Shown: positions 15,563 to 25,191, counted from the stretch's first letter. The stretch is 64,000 bases of DNA from Actinoallomurus oryzae (GCF_039541955.1 NZ_BAABHF010000035.1:1-64000), one strand, 5' to 3'. Numbers and translations are program-made. The notes: a model not told the origin generated them from the letters alone.

Positions 15563-16686
15563 ACGTTCTGCAGGATCTCCAGGGATGGTGAGGTCACGTC
15601 GCCGTGGCCGGACAGCCGCAGCGTCAGCTCGGTCTCGGCGAGCAGGCACCGCAGCACGTGCCGTACGCCCGCCTCGCCCGCCAGCGCCAGCCCGTACGCG
15701 TACGGGCGGGCCACCAGCACCGCCCGGGCGCCCAGCGCGAGGGCCTTGACCACGTCCGCGCCCGAGCGGATGCCACTGTCGAACAGCACGTCGATCTGGT
15801 CGCCGACGGCGTGGGTGATGGGCGGCAGCGCGTCCAGGGCGGCGATCGCGCCGTCGACCTGGCGTCCGCCGTGGTTGGACACGACGATGCCGTCCATGCC
15901 CGCGTCGACCGCGCGGCGGGCGTCTTCGGTGTCCTGGATGCCCTTGAGCGCGATCGGGCCGTCCCAGTGCTCCCGCAGGAACGCGAGATCGTCCCAGGTC
16001 AGCGACGGGTTACCGAACAGCGAGACCCAGTGCAGGATCGGATCGTCGCCCGCTCTGGCGGAGAAGACCGGGTCGGCGAAGTAGTTCTGGTTGCCCAGGC
16101 CGCGCAGGAACGGCAGGTAGGCGTTGTCGAGGTCATGGGGCCGCCAGGCGAGCATGAAGGTGTCCAGCGTGACGACGAGCGCCGTGTAGCCGGCCGCCTT
16201 CGCCCTCTCGAGGAAGCTGATCGCCAGATCCCGGTCGTTCGGCCAGTACAGCTGGTACCACCGGGGCCCGGCCGCCTCCGCGACCTCCTCCAGCGTGTGC
16301 GAGGCGGCCGTGCTCAGCACCATGGTGACGCCCATCGCCCCGGCCGCCCGCGCGACCGCCAGCTCGCCGTCGGGGTGCAGCTGGCGCAGCACGCCGACGG
16401 GGCCGAGGAGCACCGGAGCGGGCAGCGTCTCGCCGAGCACCCGGGTCGTGAGGTCGCAGGTCGGGTGGCCGGCCAGCATCCGCGGCACCAGCCGGCGGCG
16501 CCGGAACGCCTCGCGGTTCTCCCGTGCCGTGTCGCCCGTTCCGGCCGCCCCCGCGACATAGTCGTACGCCTCGCGGGAGAGCTTCTCCCTGGCCAGGGGT
16601 TCGAGCCGGGTCAGGTCGGTCGGCAGGGAGGGGATGATGTCGGTGAGGCCGTTCAGATAGATCTCATTCTGGAAGTCGGCGTACAT
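15547..16686 (-). CDS. FMN-dependent alpha-hydroxy-acid oxidase (lactate oxidase-like)
   Basis: A 379-residue TIM-barrel flavoprotein of the LldD/glycolate oxidase family. The active-site signature SNHGGRQVDG carries the catalytic His; FDSGIRSGADVVKALALGA and VARPYAYGL form the FMN phosphate site. YQLYWPNDRD matches the substrate-side YxQLY loop. The family oxidises 2-hydroxy acids such as lactate or mandelate to 2-keto acids; the acid used here is not clear. It is a single gene, convergent with the MFS gene and divergent from parC. Confidence 0.88.
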   Translation of the reverse strand: MYADFQNEIYLNGLTDIIPSLPTDLTRLEPLAREKLSREAYDYVAGAAGTGDTARENREAFRRRRLVPRMLAGHPTCDLTTRVLGETLPAPVLLGPVGVLRQLHPDGELAVARAAGAMGVTMVLSTAASHTLEEVAEAAGPRWYQLYWPNDRDLAISFLERAKAAGYTALVVTLDTFMLAWRPHDLDNAYLPFLRGLGNQNYFADPVFSARAGDDPILHWVSLFGNPSLTWDDLAFLREHWDGPIALKGIQDTEDARRAVDAGMDGIVVSNHGGRQVDGAIAALDALPPITHAVGDQIDVLFDSGIRSGADVVKALALGARAVLVARPYAYGLALAGEAGVRHVLRCLLAETELTLRLSGHGDVTSPSLEILQNVPQAE

Positions 16687-16797
16687 GCGGCACTCCCCAG
16701 CTCATAGACGAATCCGTCCGCCATCTTCCACCATGGGTCCGCGGCACGCCGACGTTCACGGCGCAACCTGTCGGGCCGACCCGTCACAATGACAGTT

Positions 16798-19296
16798 ATG
16801 GCACGACGCGGCACGCAGACCCCTCCCCCGCCGGACTTCGAAGAGAACATCGTCGACGTCGATGTCTCAGAGGAGATGCGGGGCAGTTACCTCGAGTACG
16901 CCTACTCGGTCATCTACCAGCGGGCGCTCCCCGACGCGCGCGACGGGCTCAAGCCCGTGCAGCGCCGCATCCTCTACTCGATGAACGAGATGGGCCTGCG
17001 GCCCGACCGTGGCCACGTCAAGTGCGCCCGGGTCGTCGGCGAGGTGATGGGCAAGCTCCACCCCCACGGCGACTCGGCGATCTACGACGCGCTCGTGCGC
17101 CTGGCGCAGCCCTGGTCGATGCGCATGCGGCTCGTCGACGGGCACGGCAACTTCGGCTCGCTCGGCGGCGACGACTCGCCCGCCGCGATGCGGTACACCG
17201 AGGCCCGCATGTCCCGCGAGGCCGCCCTCATGGTGGCGAGCATCGACGAGGAGACCGTCGACTTCCGCCCCAACTACGACGGCCAGGAGCAGGAGCCGGA
17301 GGTGCTGCCCTCGGCGTTCCCGAACCTCCTGGTCAACGGCAGCTCCGGCATCGCGGTCGGCATGGCGACCAACATGGCGCCGCACAACCTCGGCGAGGTG
17401 ATCGCCGCCGCGCGACACCTGATCGACAACCCCGAGGCGTCGCTCGATGACCTGATGCGGTTCGTGCCCGGCCCCGACCTGCCGACCGGCGGCAAGATCG
17501 TGGGCCTGGACGGCATTCGTGACGCGTACGAGACCGGCCGCGGGATCTTCCGCACCCGCGCCACCGCCCACATCGAGAACGTCACGCCGCGCCGCAAGGG
17601 CATCGTCGTCACCGAGCTCCCTTACGCCGTGGGCCCCGAGCGCGTGGTCTCCAAGATCAAGGACCTCGTCAACGCCAAGAAGATCTCGGGCATCTCCGAC
17701 CTGAAGGACCTCACCGACCGGCAGCAGGGCCTCCGCCTGGTCATCGAGATCAAGAACGGCTTCCACCCCGAGGCGGTGCTGGAGGAGCTCTACCGGCTGA
17801 CGCCGATGGAGGAGACGTTCGGCATCAACAACGTCGCCCTCGTCGACGGGCAGCCGCGCACGCTGGGCCTGCGCGACCTGCTCCAGGTGTACGTCGACCA
17901 CCGCATCGACGTCGTACGCCGCCGCAGCCTGTTCCGCCGCAAGAAGCGCGAGGACCGCCTGCACCTCGTCGACGGTCTCGTCATCGCGCTGCTCAACATC
18001 GACGAGGTCATCCGGGTCATCCGCGAGAGCGAGGACTCGGCCGAGGCGAAGACGCGCCTGATGTCCGCGTTCGAGCTGTCGGAGATCCAGGCGCAGTACA
18101 TCCTCGACACGCCGCTGCGCCGCCTGACCAAGTACGACCGGCTCGAGCTGGAGAACGAGAAGGAACGCCTCACCCGCGAGATCGCCGAGCTGACCGAGAT
18201 CCTGGAGTCGGAGGCCAAGCTGCGGGCGCTGGTCTCCGGCGAGCTGGCCGAGATCGCCAAGACGTACGGCACGCCGCGCCGCACCGTCCTGCTGGAGTCC
18301 TCGGGCCAGACCAAGACGGCCGCGGTGCCGCTGGAGGTGGCCGACGACCCGTGCCGGGTGTTGCTGTCCTCGACCGGCCTGCTGGCCCGTACGACGTCGA
18401 TGGAGCCGCTGCCCGGCGAGGGGGCGCGCGCACCCCACGACGTGGTCGTGTCGATCGTGAGCGCGACCGCGCGCGGCCAGGTCGGCGCCGTGACGAGCGC
18501 GGGCCGGATGATCCGGGTGGACGTCCTCGACCTGCCCGCGCTGCCCTCGTCGGCCGCCCCGCCGTCGCTGGCGGGCGGCGCGCCGATGAGCGAGTTCGTC
18601 ACGCTGGAGAAGGACGAGACCGTGGTCGGCCTGGCATCGCTCGACTCGCCCGGGCTGACGCTCGGCACCGAGCAGGGCGTGGTGAAGCGAGTCGCCCCCG
18701 ACTACCCGAAGAACGCCGACGAGTTCGAGGTGATCGGCCTCAAGGACGGCGACCGGGTCGTCCGCGCGCTGCAACTCGAATCCGAGGACCACGAGCTGGT
18801 GTTCATCACCAGTGACGCGCAGCTGCTGCGCTTCTCCGCGTCCAGCGTCCGCCCGCAGGGCCGTGGGGCGGGCGGCATGGCGGGCATCCGGCTGAGCTCG
18901 GGCGCCCGGGTCATCTGGTTCGGCGCCCTCGACGGCGACCTGGAGTCCCGCGTGGTCACGATCGCGGGCAGCTCCACCGCCCTGCCCGGCACCCAGACGG
19001 GCGCCATCAAGGTCGCCGACTACGCCGAGTACCCCGCCAAGGGCCGCGCCACCGGCGGCGTCCGCGCCCACCGTTTCCTCAAGGGGGAAGACGTCCTGAT
19101 CCTCGCCTGGGCCGGCCCGACCCCGGCCAAGGCCTCGGGCATGACGGGCAAACCGCTGGACCTCCCGACCGAACTGGGCCGCCGCGACGGCTCGGGCGTG
19201 AAGCTCCCGTCCCCGATCACCGCGATCGGCGGCCCGGTCGGCACGTCCGGCGACGCGCCCGCCCAGGCGACGGAGCCGGCGGAGGAGACCGAGTAA
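16798..19296 (+). CDS. parC: DNA topoisomerase IV subunit A
   Basis: An 832-residue type IIA topoisomerase A subunit. The catalytic Tyr is Y133 in AMRYTEARMS, and the quinolone region HPHGDSAIYD has the sensitive Ser93 and Asp97. The C-terminal beta-propeller lacks a proper GyrA box (only GRGAGG is seen), which favours a decatenating topoisomerase IV over gyrase. The start MARRGTQTPPP matches the family N-terminus; an ATG three codons earlier is equally lacking in a ribosome binding site, so the mRNA may be nearly leaderless. Its partner parE lies 4 kb downstream on the other strand. Confidence 0.93.
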   Translation: MARRGTQTPPPPDFEENIVDVDVSEEMRGSYLEYAYSVIYQRALPDARDGLKPVQRRILYSMNEMGLRPDRGHVKCARVVGEVMGKLHPHGDSAIYDALVRLAQPWSMRMRLVDGHGNFGSLGGDDSPAAMRYTEARMSREAALMVASIDEETVDFRPNYDGQEQEPEVLPSAFPNLLVNGSSGIAVGMATNMAPHNLGEVIAAARHLIDNPEASLDDLMRFVPGPDLPTGGKIVGLDGIRDAYETGRGIFRTRATAHIENVTPRRKGIVVTELPYAVGPERVVSKIKDLVNAKKISGISDLKDLTDRQQGLRLVIEIKNGFHPEAVLEELYRLTPMEETFGINNVALVDGQPRTLGLRDLLQVYVDHRIDVVRRRSLFRRKKREDRLHLVDGLVIALLNIDEVIRVIRESEDSAEAKTRLMSAFELSEIQAQYILDTPLRRLTKYDRLELENEKERLTREIAELTEILESEAKLRALVSGELAEIAKTYGTPRRTVLLESSGQTKTAAVPLEVADDPCRVLLSSTGLLARTTSMEPLPGEGARAPHDVVVSIVSATARGQVGAVTSAGRMIRVDVLDLPALPSSAAPPSLAGGAPMSEFVTLEKDETVVGLASLDSPGLTLGTEQGVVKRVAPDYPKNADEFEVIGLKDGDRVVRALQLESEDHELVFITSDAQLLRFSASSVRPQGRGAGGMAGIRLSSGARVIWFGALDGDLESRVVTIAGSSTALPGTQTGAIKVADYAEYPAKGRATGGVRAHRFLKGEDVLILAWAGPTPAKASGMTGKPLDLPTELGRRDGSGVKLPSPITAIGGPVGTSGDAPAQATEPAEETE

Positions 19297-19340
19297 GAGC
19301 CCGCGCGGACGGGGACGCAGTCCCTGTCCGCGCGGGCTCT
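19296..19340 (+). terminator. Strong hairpin after parC
   Basis: A 21-base inverted repeat (AGAGCCCGCGCGGAC... with its complement) with a three-base loop starts at the last base of the parC stop. One pair is mismatched. No T-run follows. Confidence 0.75.
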
Positions 19341-19370
19341 GACCCGCGCGGTACGGGCGGGAAGCCTTCC

Positions 19371-19448
19371 CGCCCGGTGCGGGCCGCAAGCCTTCCCGCC
19401 CGGTGCGGGCCGCAAGCCCTCTCGCCCGGTGCGGGCCGCAAGCCCTCC
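19371..19448. repeat. 26-base tandem repeat, three copies
   Basis: Three head-to-tail units of 26 bases beginning CGCCCGGTGCGGGCCGCAAG, at 19371, 19397 and 19423, differing only in the last few bases. Partial units flank them. The array fills the gap between the parC terminator and the gene at 19611. The remaining bases, 19449-19610, hold no other feature that I can support. Confidence 0.85.
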
Positions 19449-19610
19449 CGCCCGCACCGGGCACGCCAAGACGGCTCCCCGCCGCCGTACGCCGAGTCAT
19501 GCCTGTCGTGCGGAGCGATGAGGTTCGCCGGCGGGTCTGGGCGCACGACCGGACGGCTCCGTGCCCGCCGGCGTCTCGGCGTGGGCCGTGGTGCCTGAGC
19601 GGGTGGTGGC

Positions 19611-19967
19611 TCAGCGGTGCAGGGGCTGCTCGCCGTCGCGCTGGGCGGGGATCTTCGGAGGCTCGGCCATGGCCGCGATCGCTTCGAGGAGGTCGTCCGG
19701 GGTGCCGCTCGGTTCTTCGTAGTGCCAGAAGCGGACGATGCGCTCGGCGGGCAGCGGGAGGCGGAACTCCTTGTCGGCGAAGGTGCCGGCGGCGCAGAGA
19801 CGGTCGATGACCGGCGCGTCTTCGGGAAGCTCGGCGGCGTACGCGGCGGCGTTGAGCAGCGCGACCGCGCTCCGCGCGTTGCGGCCCTCGTCGTGGTCGT
19901 CGGAACGGTTGAGACGCCACCAGGCGTAACGGCGGAGGCATTCAGCGATCATGAAGGTCTTTCGCAC
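19611..19967 (-). CDS. Hypothetical protein
   Basis: A 118-residue soluble protein that I do not recognise. The N-terminal half has MIAECLRRYAWWRLNR and a helical ARSAVALLNAAAYAAEL; the C-terminal half is WHYEEPSGTPDDLLEAIAAMA. The start is set by a good Shine-Dalgarno: AAGGAG seven bases before a GTG at 19967. The ATG six codons later has none. It stands alone between parC and the DUF5713 gene. It may be a small conserved actinobacterial family, but this cannot be shown from the window. Confidence 0.65.
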   Translation of the reverse strand: MRKTFMIAECLRRYAWWRLNRSDDHDEGRNARSAVALLNAAAYAAELPEDAPVIDRLCAAGTFADKEFRLPLPAERIVRFWHYEEPSGTPDDLLEAIAAMAEPPKIPAQRDGEQPLHR

Positions 19968-20206
19968 GCCGGTTCTCCTTGAGAAAGCATTCACATAGAG
20001 GCATAACGCACAGTAGTCGACTGATCACTTCTTGTCCTCTCCCGTCGCCCTGCGCCGCAAGGATCTACGCGCTCTTGCCCAGGCCCGTACGTATTCGCGG
20101 CTCACGGGCCCATACGTCCGCCGCCCGGGCGGCACGCCGACGCATTGTCAGTGGCGTGGTGCACCATCGACGGATCGGCACGGAACACGACCACTAGGAG
20201 ATCAGG

Positions 20207-20548
20207 GTGTCCCCCACCAACCAGCGGATAGCCGGCCATTCCTTTCTGGAAGGGATGTACGACGACGACTACTTTCCCGATCACGTCGTCGACAAGGGCA
20301 AGGCGATCCTGCTGAGGCTGTGCGAGCGGATCGAGGCCGAACGCCCGGCGGATCTCGCGGCGCTGTACGCGCTCACGAACGCCGCCACGGAGGAGTTCAA
20401 CGCGCTGGAGGCCGACTTCGAGGCCGCGGACAGCGAGCTCGAGACCGTCGCCCGCGAGCTGATCGGAGAAGAGTTCTGGTTCGTGGCATCGGCGTACGGC
20501 TTTCCGGAGGCGGACGCCGAGATGCTGATCGCCGCCCGGGAGTGGTGA
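20207..20548 (+). CDS. DUF5713 family protein
   Basis: A 113-residue protein, acidic and helical, starting with GTG after AGGAGATCAGG. Features shared with the family are the N-terminal FLEGMYDDDYFPDHVVDKGK, the central RLCERIEAERP and the EEFNALE..FEAADSELETVAR helix. The function of the family is unknown. It is a single gene and converges on the response-regulator gene 28 bases away. Confidence 0.82.
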   Translation: MSPTNQRIAGHSFLEGMYDDDYFPDHVVDKGKAILLRLCERIEAERPADLAALYALTNAATEEFNALEADFEAADSELETVARELIGEEFWFVASAYGFPEADAEMLIAAREW

Positions 20549-20576
20549 CGGTCGCGGGCCGTACGGGGTGAGGGGG

Positions 20577-21233
20577 TCAGTCCAGGTCGGCGAGGCCCTT
20601 GCGGTACGCGTACGTCACGGCCTGGGCACGGTCGCGTAGGCCGGCCTTGGCGAAGAGGTTGTTGATGTGGGTCTTGACCGTGGCCTCGCTGATGAACAGG
20701 TCGCGGGCGATCTCGGCGTTCGAGCGGCCCGCCGCGATCAGTGTCAGCACCTCGGCCTCGCGCTGGGTCAGGCCGTCCGGAAGGTCTCCCCGGCGGCGGC
20801 GCGACGGCTGGCCGCCGGAGGCGAGGGCGTCGACCAGGCGGCGCTGGACCGACGGGTCGAGCTGGGCGTCGCCGCCGCGCACCGCGTCGATCGCTCGCGC
20901 GATCTCCTCCGCTCCCGCGTCCTTGGTCAGGTAGCCCCGGGCGCCCGCCTGCAGCGCGGCGAACACCGACTCGTCGTCGCTGTAGGTGGTCAGGACGACG
21001 ATCTGCACCGCCGGGTAGTCCCTCTTGATGCGCCGGGTGGCCTCGACGCCGTCCACGCGCGGCATGCGGAGGTCCATCAGGACCACGTCGGGGCGGTGTT
21101 CGGCGACCAGGCGCACGGCCTCCTCGCCGTTTCCGGCGGAGCCGACGACCTCCAGGCCCGGCAGCAGGCCGAGCAGCAGCACCAGCCCGTCGCGTACGAC
21201 GGTCTGGTCGTCGACCACCAGTACCCGCGTCAC
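20577..21233 (-). CDS. NarL/LuxR-type response regulator
   Basis: A 218-residue two-domain regulator. The receiver domain has the acidic pair in VLVVDDQ, the phospho-acceptor Asp in VVLMDLRMPR (about residue 54), and the Lys in YLTKDAG. The C-terminal LuxR helix-turn-helix is LTQREAEVLTLIAAGRSNAE followed by SEATVKTHINNL. Its GTG start overlaps the stop of the kinase gene (GTGA, 21230-21233), so the two are translationally coupled and form one system. Confidence 0.93.
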   Translation of the reverse strand: MTRVLVVDDQTVVRDGLVLLLGLLPGLEVVGSAGNGEEAVRLVAEHRPDVVLMDLRMPRVDGVEATRRIKRDYPAVQIVVLTTYSDDESVFAALQAGARGYLTKDAGAEEIARAIDAVRGGDAQLDPSVQRRLVDALASGGQPSRRRRGDLPDGLTQREAEVLTLIAAGRSNAEIARDLFISEATVKTHINNLFAKAGLRDRAQAVTYAYRKGLADLD

Positions 21234-22405
21234 AGCGGCACCCGCAGCAGCACCCTGAACCCCTCTTCCACCGGACCCGCCTCCAGTGTGCCGCCGATCA
21301 GCTCGGCGCGCTCACGCATTCCGACCAGACCGTATCCCCCGCCGCTCCCCGCGAGCGGGCCGGGCTCCCCGCCCTCGTCGGTGACCTCCAGTTCGCACCA
21401 CCCGTCGGTGTAGCGCAGCGCGACCGTGACCGCCGCCCCCGGCGCGTGCTTGCGGACGTTCGTCAGCGCCTCCTGCGCCGTACGGATCACGGCGAGGCCC
21501 GCCCTCGCGTCCAGGTCCCGGGGTTCGCCCTCGACCTTCAGCTCGCAGACGGCGTCGGCGAGAAGCCGGTGCTCGTCGGTGAGCTCGCGCAGCACCACGT
21601 CCATCGGCGGGATGTCGCCGCGCAGGGTGGCGAGCGCGCGCCGCGTCTCCTCCAGGCCGCTGCGGGCCAGGCCGCGGGCGCGTTCGACCCGGACGAGCGC
21701 CTCCTCCGTGCGGCCGCCGACCATGAGCAGCCGCGCCCCCTCCAGATGGACGAGCTGGGCGGACAGCGAGTGCGCGAGGATGTCGTGGATCTCCCGGGCG
21801 ATGCGGGAGCGCTCGGCGAGGATGAGGTTCTGCTGCTCGGTCAGCCGCGCCGCCTCGCGCGTGTGGTTCGCCCGGATGCCGGTGAACATCCCGAGCATCC
21901 CGACGATCGTCCACAGCTCCCCCGCCGGACGCCCCTGGGCGAGGATGCCGACCGTCATCCCGACCGATCCCACGGCGGCCACCGAGACCGAACGCCACAG
22001 CGAGCCGGTCGAGCCGGCGAACCCCACACAGGCGAAGATCAGGGCGCTGCCGGGGCGTTCGGGCGCCGCGGCGTACAGCGCGGCCCCGGTGGCGGCGCCG
22101 GCCATATAGAGGATCCAGGCGTACGCCGGGGCGCGGCGCCTCATGACCACCGCGACGGCGAAGCAGATCACCCCGCAGAGGACTCCCCCGGTGAGCGCCA
22201 GGTCCGCACCGTGCAGCCCGGCGTGCGGGCCCGACCGGTCGTGGTCGCGCAGCATGGCGTACGCGAACCAGGCGATCGCGGCGGTGAGGATGAGGACCCG
22301 CATCAGGAGCCCTTCTCGCCAGGGCCCCTCCGCCGAGCCCGACGAGGCGCCCGGCCGGCACTGAGGCCGCAACTGGGCACCGAGCCGACTCCGAAGCTCT
22401 GCCAT
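21230..22405 (-). CDS. Sensor histidine kinase, HisKA_3 type
   Basis: About 391 residues. The N-terminal half holds five or six membrane helices with very short loops. The phospho-accepting His is in SRIAREIHDILAHSL, and the ATP domain has ALTNVRKHA (N box) and GGYGLVGMRERAELIGG (G box). It should pass phosphate to the overlapping response regulator. The ATG at 22405 shares one base with the stop of the membrane gene upstream (TGATG), and a GTG three bases earlier would overlap by GTGA; either way it is coupled. Confidence 0.9.
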   Translation of the reverse strand: MAELRSRLGAQLRPQCRPGASSGSAEGPWREGLLMRVLILTAAIAWFAYAMLRDHDRSGPHAGLHGADLALTGGVLCGVICFAVAVVMRRRAPAYAWILYMAGAATGAALYAAAPERPGSALIFACVGFAGSTGSLWRSVSVAAVGSVGMTVGILAQGRPAGELWTIVGMLGMFTGIRANHTREAARLTEQQNLILAERSRIAREIHDILAHSLSAQLVHLEGARLLMVGGRTEEALVRVERARGLARSGLEETRRALATLRGDIPPMDVVLRELTDEHRLLADAVCELKVEGEPRDLDARAGLAVIRTAQEALTNVRKHAPGAAVTVALRYTDGWCELEVTDEGGEPGPLAGSGGGYGLVGMRERAELIGGTLEAGPVEEGFRVLLRVPL

Positions 22406-22881
22406 CACGGTTGCACGCTAACCCTGCCCGGGAGTCCGCGGGACCGCCGGCCGATGACGGCGTTCTGGGCGAGCAGCCACGCCGCGACCGAGATGAGCAC
22501 CGTTCCGCTCCCGGGCCGGACCCCCGCCGCGTACCCGAGGCCGTACAGGCCACCGCGTACGGCGATGGACGCCACGAACACCCCGAACGTCGCCCAGGTC
22601 CCCCGGCTCCACAGCGAACCGTCCGCCTCTCGCCACACGCGCATGGTCGCCCCGAGACCGAGTCCGAGCAGCAGAGCCGCGACGATCTCGACGGCGAGCA
22701 GGCCGGTGCTGAGCCCGGCGTGATGCGCGTCGATCACGTTGCCCTGCCCGATGCCGATGGCGCCGATGACGAGCGGAATCACCAGCAACCGCCGTTCGTC
22801 GACCCGCCGCCGGGTGAACCGGCGCACGATGACGAGTACGACGACGGCGAGGACGATCAGTCCGTTGAGAGCCTCATGCAT
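22405..22881 (-). CDS. DUF1453-type membrane protein
   Basis: A 158-residue membrane protein with about four hydrophobic segments (LNGLIVLAVVVLVIVRRF, LLVIPLVIGAIGIG, LLAVEIVAALLLGLGLGATM, VLISVAAWLLAQNAVI) and positively charged loops RRFTRRRVDERR and GRRSRG. This resembles the DUF1453/CcdC-like family. It is the first gene of the operon with the kinase and response regulator, so it may take part in sensing or be an output target; this is inference. Confidence 0.78.
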   Translation of the reverse strand: MHEALNGLIVLAVVVLVIVRRFTRRRVDERRLLVIPLVIGAIGIGQGNVIDAHHAGLSTGLLAVEIVAALLLGLGLGATMRVWREADGSLWSRGTWATFGVFVASIAVRGGLYGLGYAAGVRPGSGTVLISVAAWLLAQNAVIGRRSRGLPGRVSVQP

Positions 22882-22943
22882 GGTCTCGACACTAGGAATC
22901 GCCGGGCCCGCACGGATCGGCGCGCGGATGGAGCTTGCCCGCC

Positions 22944-22959
22944 TCCACCCTCGGGTGGA
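22944..22959 (-). terminator. Small hairpin downstream of parE
   Basis: TCCACCC and GGGTGGA form a seven-pair stem with a two-base loop, 140 bases past the parE stop. It is followed on the + strand by a 20-base direct repeat. A weak terminator is the simplest reading. Confidence 0.35.
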
Positions 22960-22999
22960 CGCCGTTCGCCGAGACCCGCACGCCGTTCGCCGAGACCCG
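22959..22999. repeat. 20-base direct repeat
   Basis: ACGCCGTTCGCCGAGACCCG occurs twice, at 22959-22978 and 22980-22999, one base apart. The stretch 22882-23097 otherwise holds only the hairpin noted beside it and, presumably, the promoter of the two-component operon. Confidence 0.8.
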
Positions 23000-23097
23000 G
23001 CGGGCGCGCAGGGTCGTGCTCACGCCGCGCCCGCCGGAGAGGCGTGACACCGCCACCGGAGACCGGGCCGGGCTCCTGCGGGAGGTGCTCGCCTGCG

Positions 23098-25191
23098 TCA
23101 GATGTCGATGCGGGCCTCGTCCAGCTCTGACGCGCCACCCGAGATGAACTCGCGTCTCGGCGCCACGTCCGAGCCCATCAGCAGGTTGAAGATGGCCGCG
23201 GCCTCCTCGGCGTCCTCGATGCGGATGCGGCGGAGCATGCGGTGGCGCGGGTCCATCGTGGTCTCGGCCAGCTGGTCGGCGTCCATCTCGCCGAGGCCCT
23301 TGTAGCGCTGGATGGGTTCCTTCCACCGGACGGAGCGGCGCTCGAACTCCACGAGCTTCTTGCGGAGCTCGGCGTCGGAGTAGGTGTAGACGTGCTTGTC
23401 CTGGCCCTTTTTGGGGTTGGTCAGCTCGATGCGGTGCAGCGGCGGCACGGCGGCGAAGACACGGCCCGCCTCCAGCATCGGGCGCATGTAGCGGTAGAGC
23501 AGCGTCAGCAGCAGGGTGCGGATGTGCGCGCCGTCGACGTCGGCGTCGGCCATCAGGATGATGCGGCCGTAGCGCGCCGAGTCGAGGTCGAAGGTGCGGC
23601 CCGAGCCGGCGCCGACGACCTGGATGATCGAGGCGCACTCGACGTTCTTCAGTACGTCGGCCACGGAGGCCTTCTGCACGTTGAGGATCTTGCCGCGGAT
23701 CGGCAGCAGCGCCTGGAACTCGGAGTTGCGCGCCAGCTTGGCGGTGCCGAGCGCCGAGTCACCCTCGACGATGAACAGCTCGCTGCGGTCGTCGGCGGTG
23801 CGGCAGTCGACCAGCTTGGCCGGGAGCGCGGAGTTCTCCAAGGCGCTCTTGCGGCGCTGGTTCTCTCGCTGCTGGCGGGCGGCGATGCGGGCCTTGGACG
23901 CGGAGACGACCTTCTCCAGCACGGCGCGCATCTGCTGCTTCTGGCCGCGCTTGGGGTTGTCGAACGCGTCCTTCAGCTCGCGGCCGACGACCTGGGAGAC
24001 GATGCGCGTCGCCGCGGAGGTGCCCAGGACCTCCTTGGTCTGGCCTTCGAACTGCGGCTCGGGCAGGCGCACGGTCACCACGGCGGTCAGGCCCTCGAGG
24101 ATGTCGTCCTTGATGACCGGGTCGTCGCCGTTCTTCATCAGCTTGGTGGCGCGGAGCTGGTCGTTCAGCACCTTGACCAGGGCGCGGTCGAAGCCGGCGA
24201 CGTGGGTGCCGCCCTTGGGCGTGGCGATCACGTTGACGAACGACCTGGTGATCGTGTCGTAGCCGGTGCCCCAGCGGAGCGCGACGTCGACGTCGATGTC
24301 GCGCTCGACGTCGGTCGGCGTCAGGTGGCCCTGGTCGTCGAGGACGGGGACGGTCTCGGTGAAGTGGCCGCGGCCCTGCAGGCGCAGCACGTCGGAGACC
24401 GGCTCGTCGGTGGCCAGGTGGTCGCAGAACTCGCTGATGCCGCCGTCGAAGCGGAACTCGTGCTCGGCGACCTCCTCGCCGCGCTCGTCCCGTACGGCGA
24501 TGGTGAGGCCCGGCACGAGGAAGGCGGTCTGGCGCATCCGGTCGACGACGACGTCACCGCTGATCGACGCGTCCTTGAGGAAGATCTGACGGTCGGGCCA
24601 GAAGCGGACGCGCGTGCCGGTGATGCGCTTGGCGACCCGCTTGACCTGGTGGAGCCCCTGCCGCTTGGCGGGCTTTTTGGTGAACTTGGAGTCGGGACCG
24701 TCGCCGGCGAAGTCACCGGGCAGCCCGCGCTTGAAGCTCATCGCGTGGGTGTGCCCGTCGCGGTCGACCTCGACGTCGAGGCGTACGGACAGGGCGTTGA
24801 CCACCGAGGCGCCCACGCCGTGCAGGCCGCCGGAGGCGGTGTAGGAGATGCCACCGAACTTGCCGCCGGCGTGCAGCCGCGTCATCACCAGCTCGACGCC
24901 GGTCAGCCCGGTCTTGGGCTCGACGTCGACGGGGATGCCGCGCCCGTCGTCGCCGACCTCCATCGAGCCGTCGGCGTGCAGCGTGACCTCGATGCGCGAG
25001 CAGTGCCCGCCGAGAGCCTCGTCGACGGAATTGTCGATGATCTCCCAGAGGCAGTGCATCAGCCCGCGGCTGTCGGTCGACCCGATGTACATTCCGGGCC
25101 GCTTGCGGACGGCCTCCAGTCCTTCGAGCACCGAAAGGTGCCGCGCGGTGTAACCGTGCGAGTCCTCAGCGGCGATAGTGGCGGCGGTCAA
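23098..25191 (-). CDS. parE: DNA topoisomerase IV subunit B
   Basis: A 697-residue type IIA topoisomerase B subunit. The GHKL ATPase has EIIDNSVDEA (catalytic Glu and Asn), VGDDGRGIPV and GLHGVGASVVNAL; the TOPRIM domain has IVEGDSALGTAK at about 473 and MADADVDGAHIRTLL at about 550. It would pair with ParC to separate linked chromosomes. The start is a TTG at 25191 with GAGGAG eight bases upstream; no ATG or GTG precedes the conserved YTARHLSVLEGLEAVRKRPG. Confidence 0.93.
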   Translation of the reverse strand: MTAATIAAEDSHGYTARHLSVLEGLEAVRKRPGMYIGSTDSRGLMHCLWEIIDNSVDEALGGHCSRIEVTLHADGSMEVGDDGRGIPVDVEPKTGLTGVELVMTRLHAGGKFGGISYTASGGLHGVGASVVNALSVRLDVEVDRDGHTHAMSFKRGLPGDFAGDGPDSKFTKKPAKRQGLHQVKRVAKRITGTRVRFWPDRQIFLKDASISGDVVVDRMRQTAFLVPGLTIAVRDERGEEVAEHEFRFDGGISEFCDHLATDEPVSDVLRLQGRGHFTETVPVLDDQGHLTPTDVERDIDVDVALRWGTGYDTITRSFVNVIATPKGGTHVAGFDRALVKVLNDQLRATKLMKNGDDPVIKDDILEGLTAVVTVRLPEPQFEGQTKEVLGTSAATRIVSQVVGRELKDAFDNPKRGQKQQMRAVLEKVVSASKARIAARQQRENQRRKSALENSALPAKLVDCRTADDRSELFIVEGDSALGTAKLARNSEFQALLPIRGKILNVQKASVADVLKNVECASIIQVVGAGSGRTFDLDSARYGRIILMADADVDGAHIRTLLLTLLYRYMRPMLEAGRVFAAVPPLHRIELTNPKKGQDKHVYTYSDAELRKKLVEFERRSVRWKEPIQRYKGLGEMDADQLAETTMDPRHRMLRRIRIEDAEEAAAIFNLLMGSDVAPRREFISGGASELDEARIDI

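Noticed and set aside
19341..19470. CRISPR-like array
   Set aside because: The 26-base units abut one another with no spacers; it is a simple tandem repeat.
16867..19941. A 1024-codon open frame antisense to parC
   Set aside because: High-GC bias of parC's third positions keeps the opposite strand open; the product is Arg/Gly/Val noise without domain motifs.
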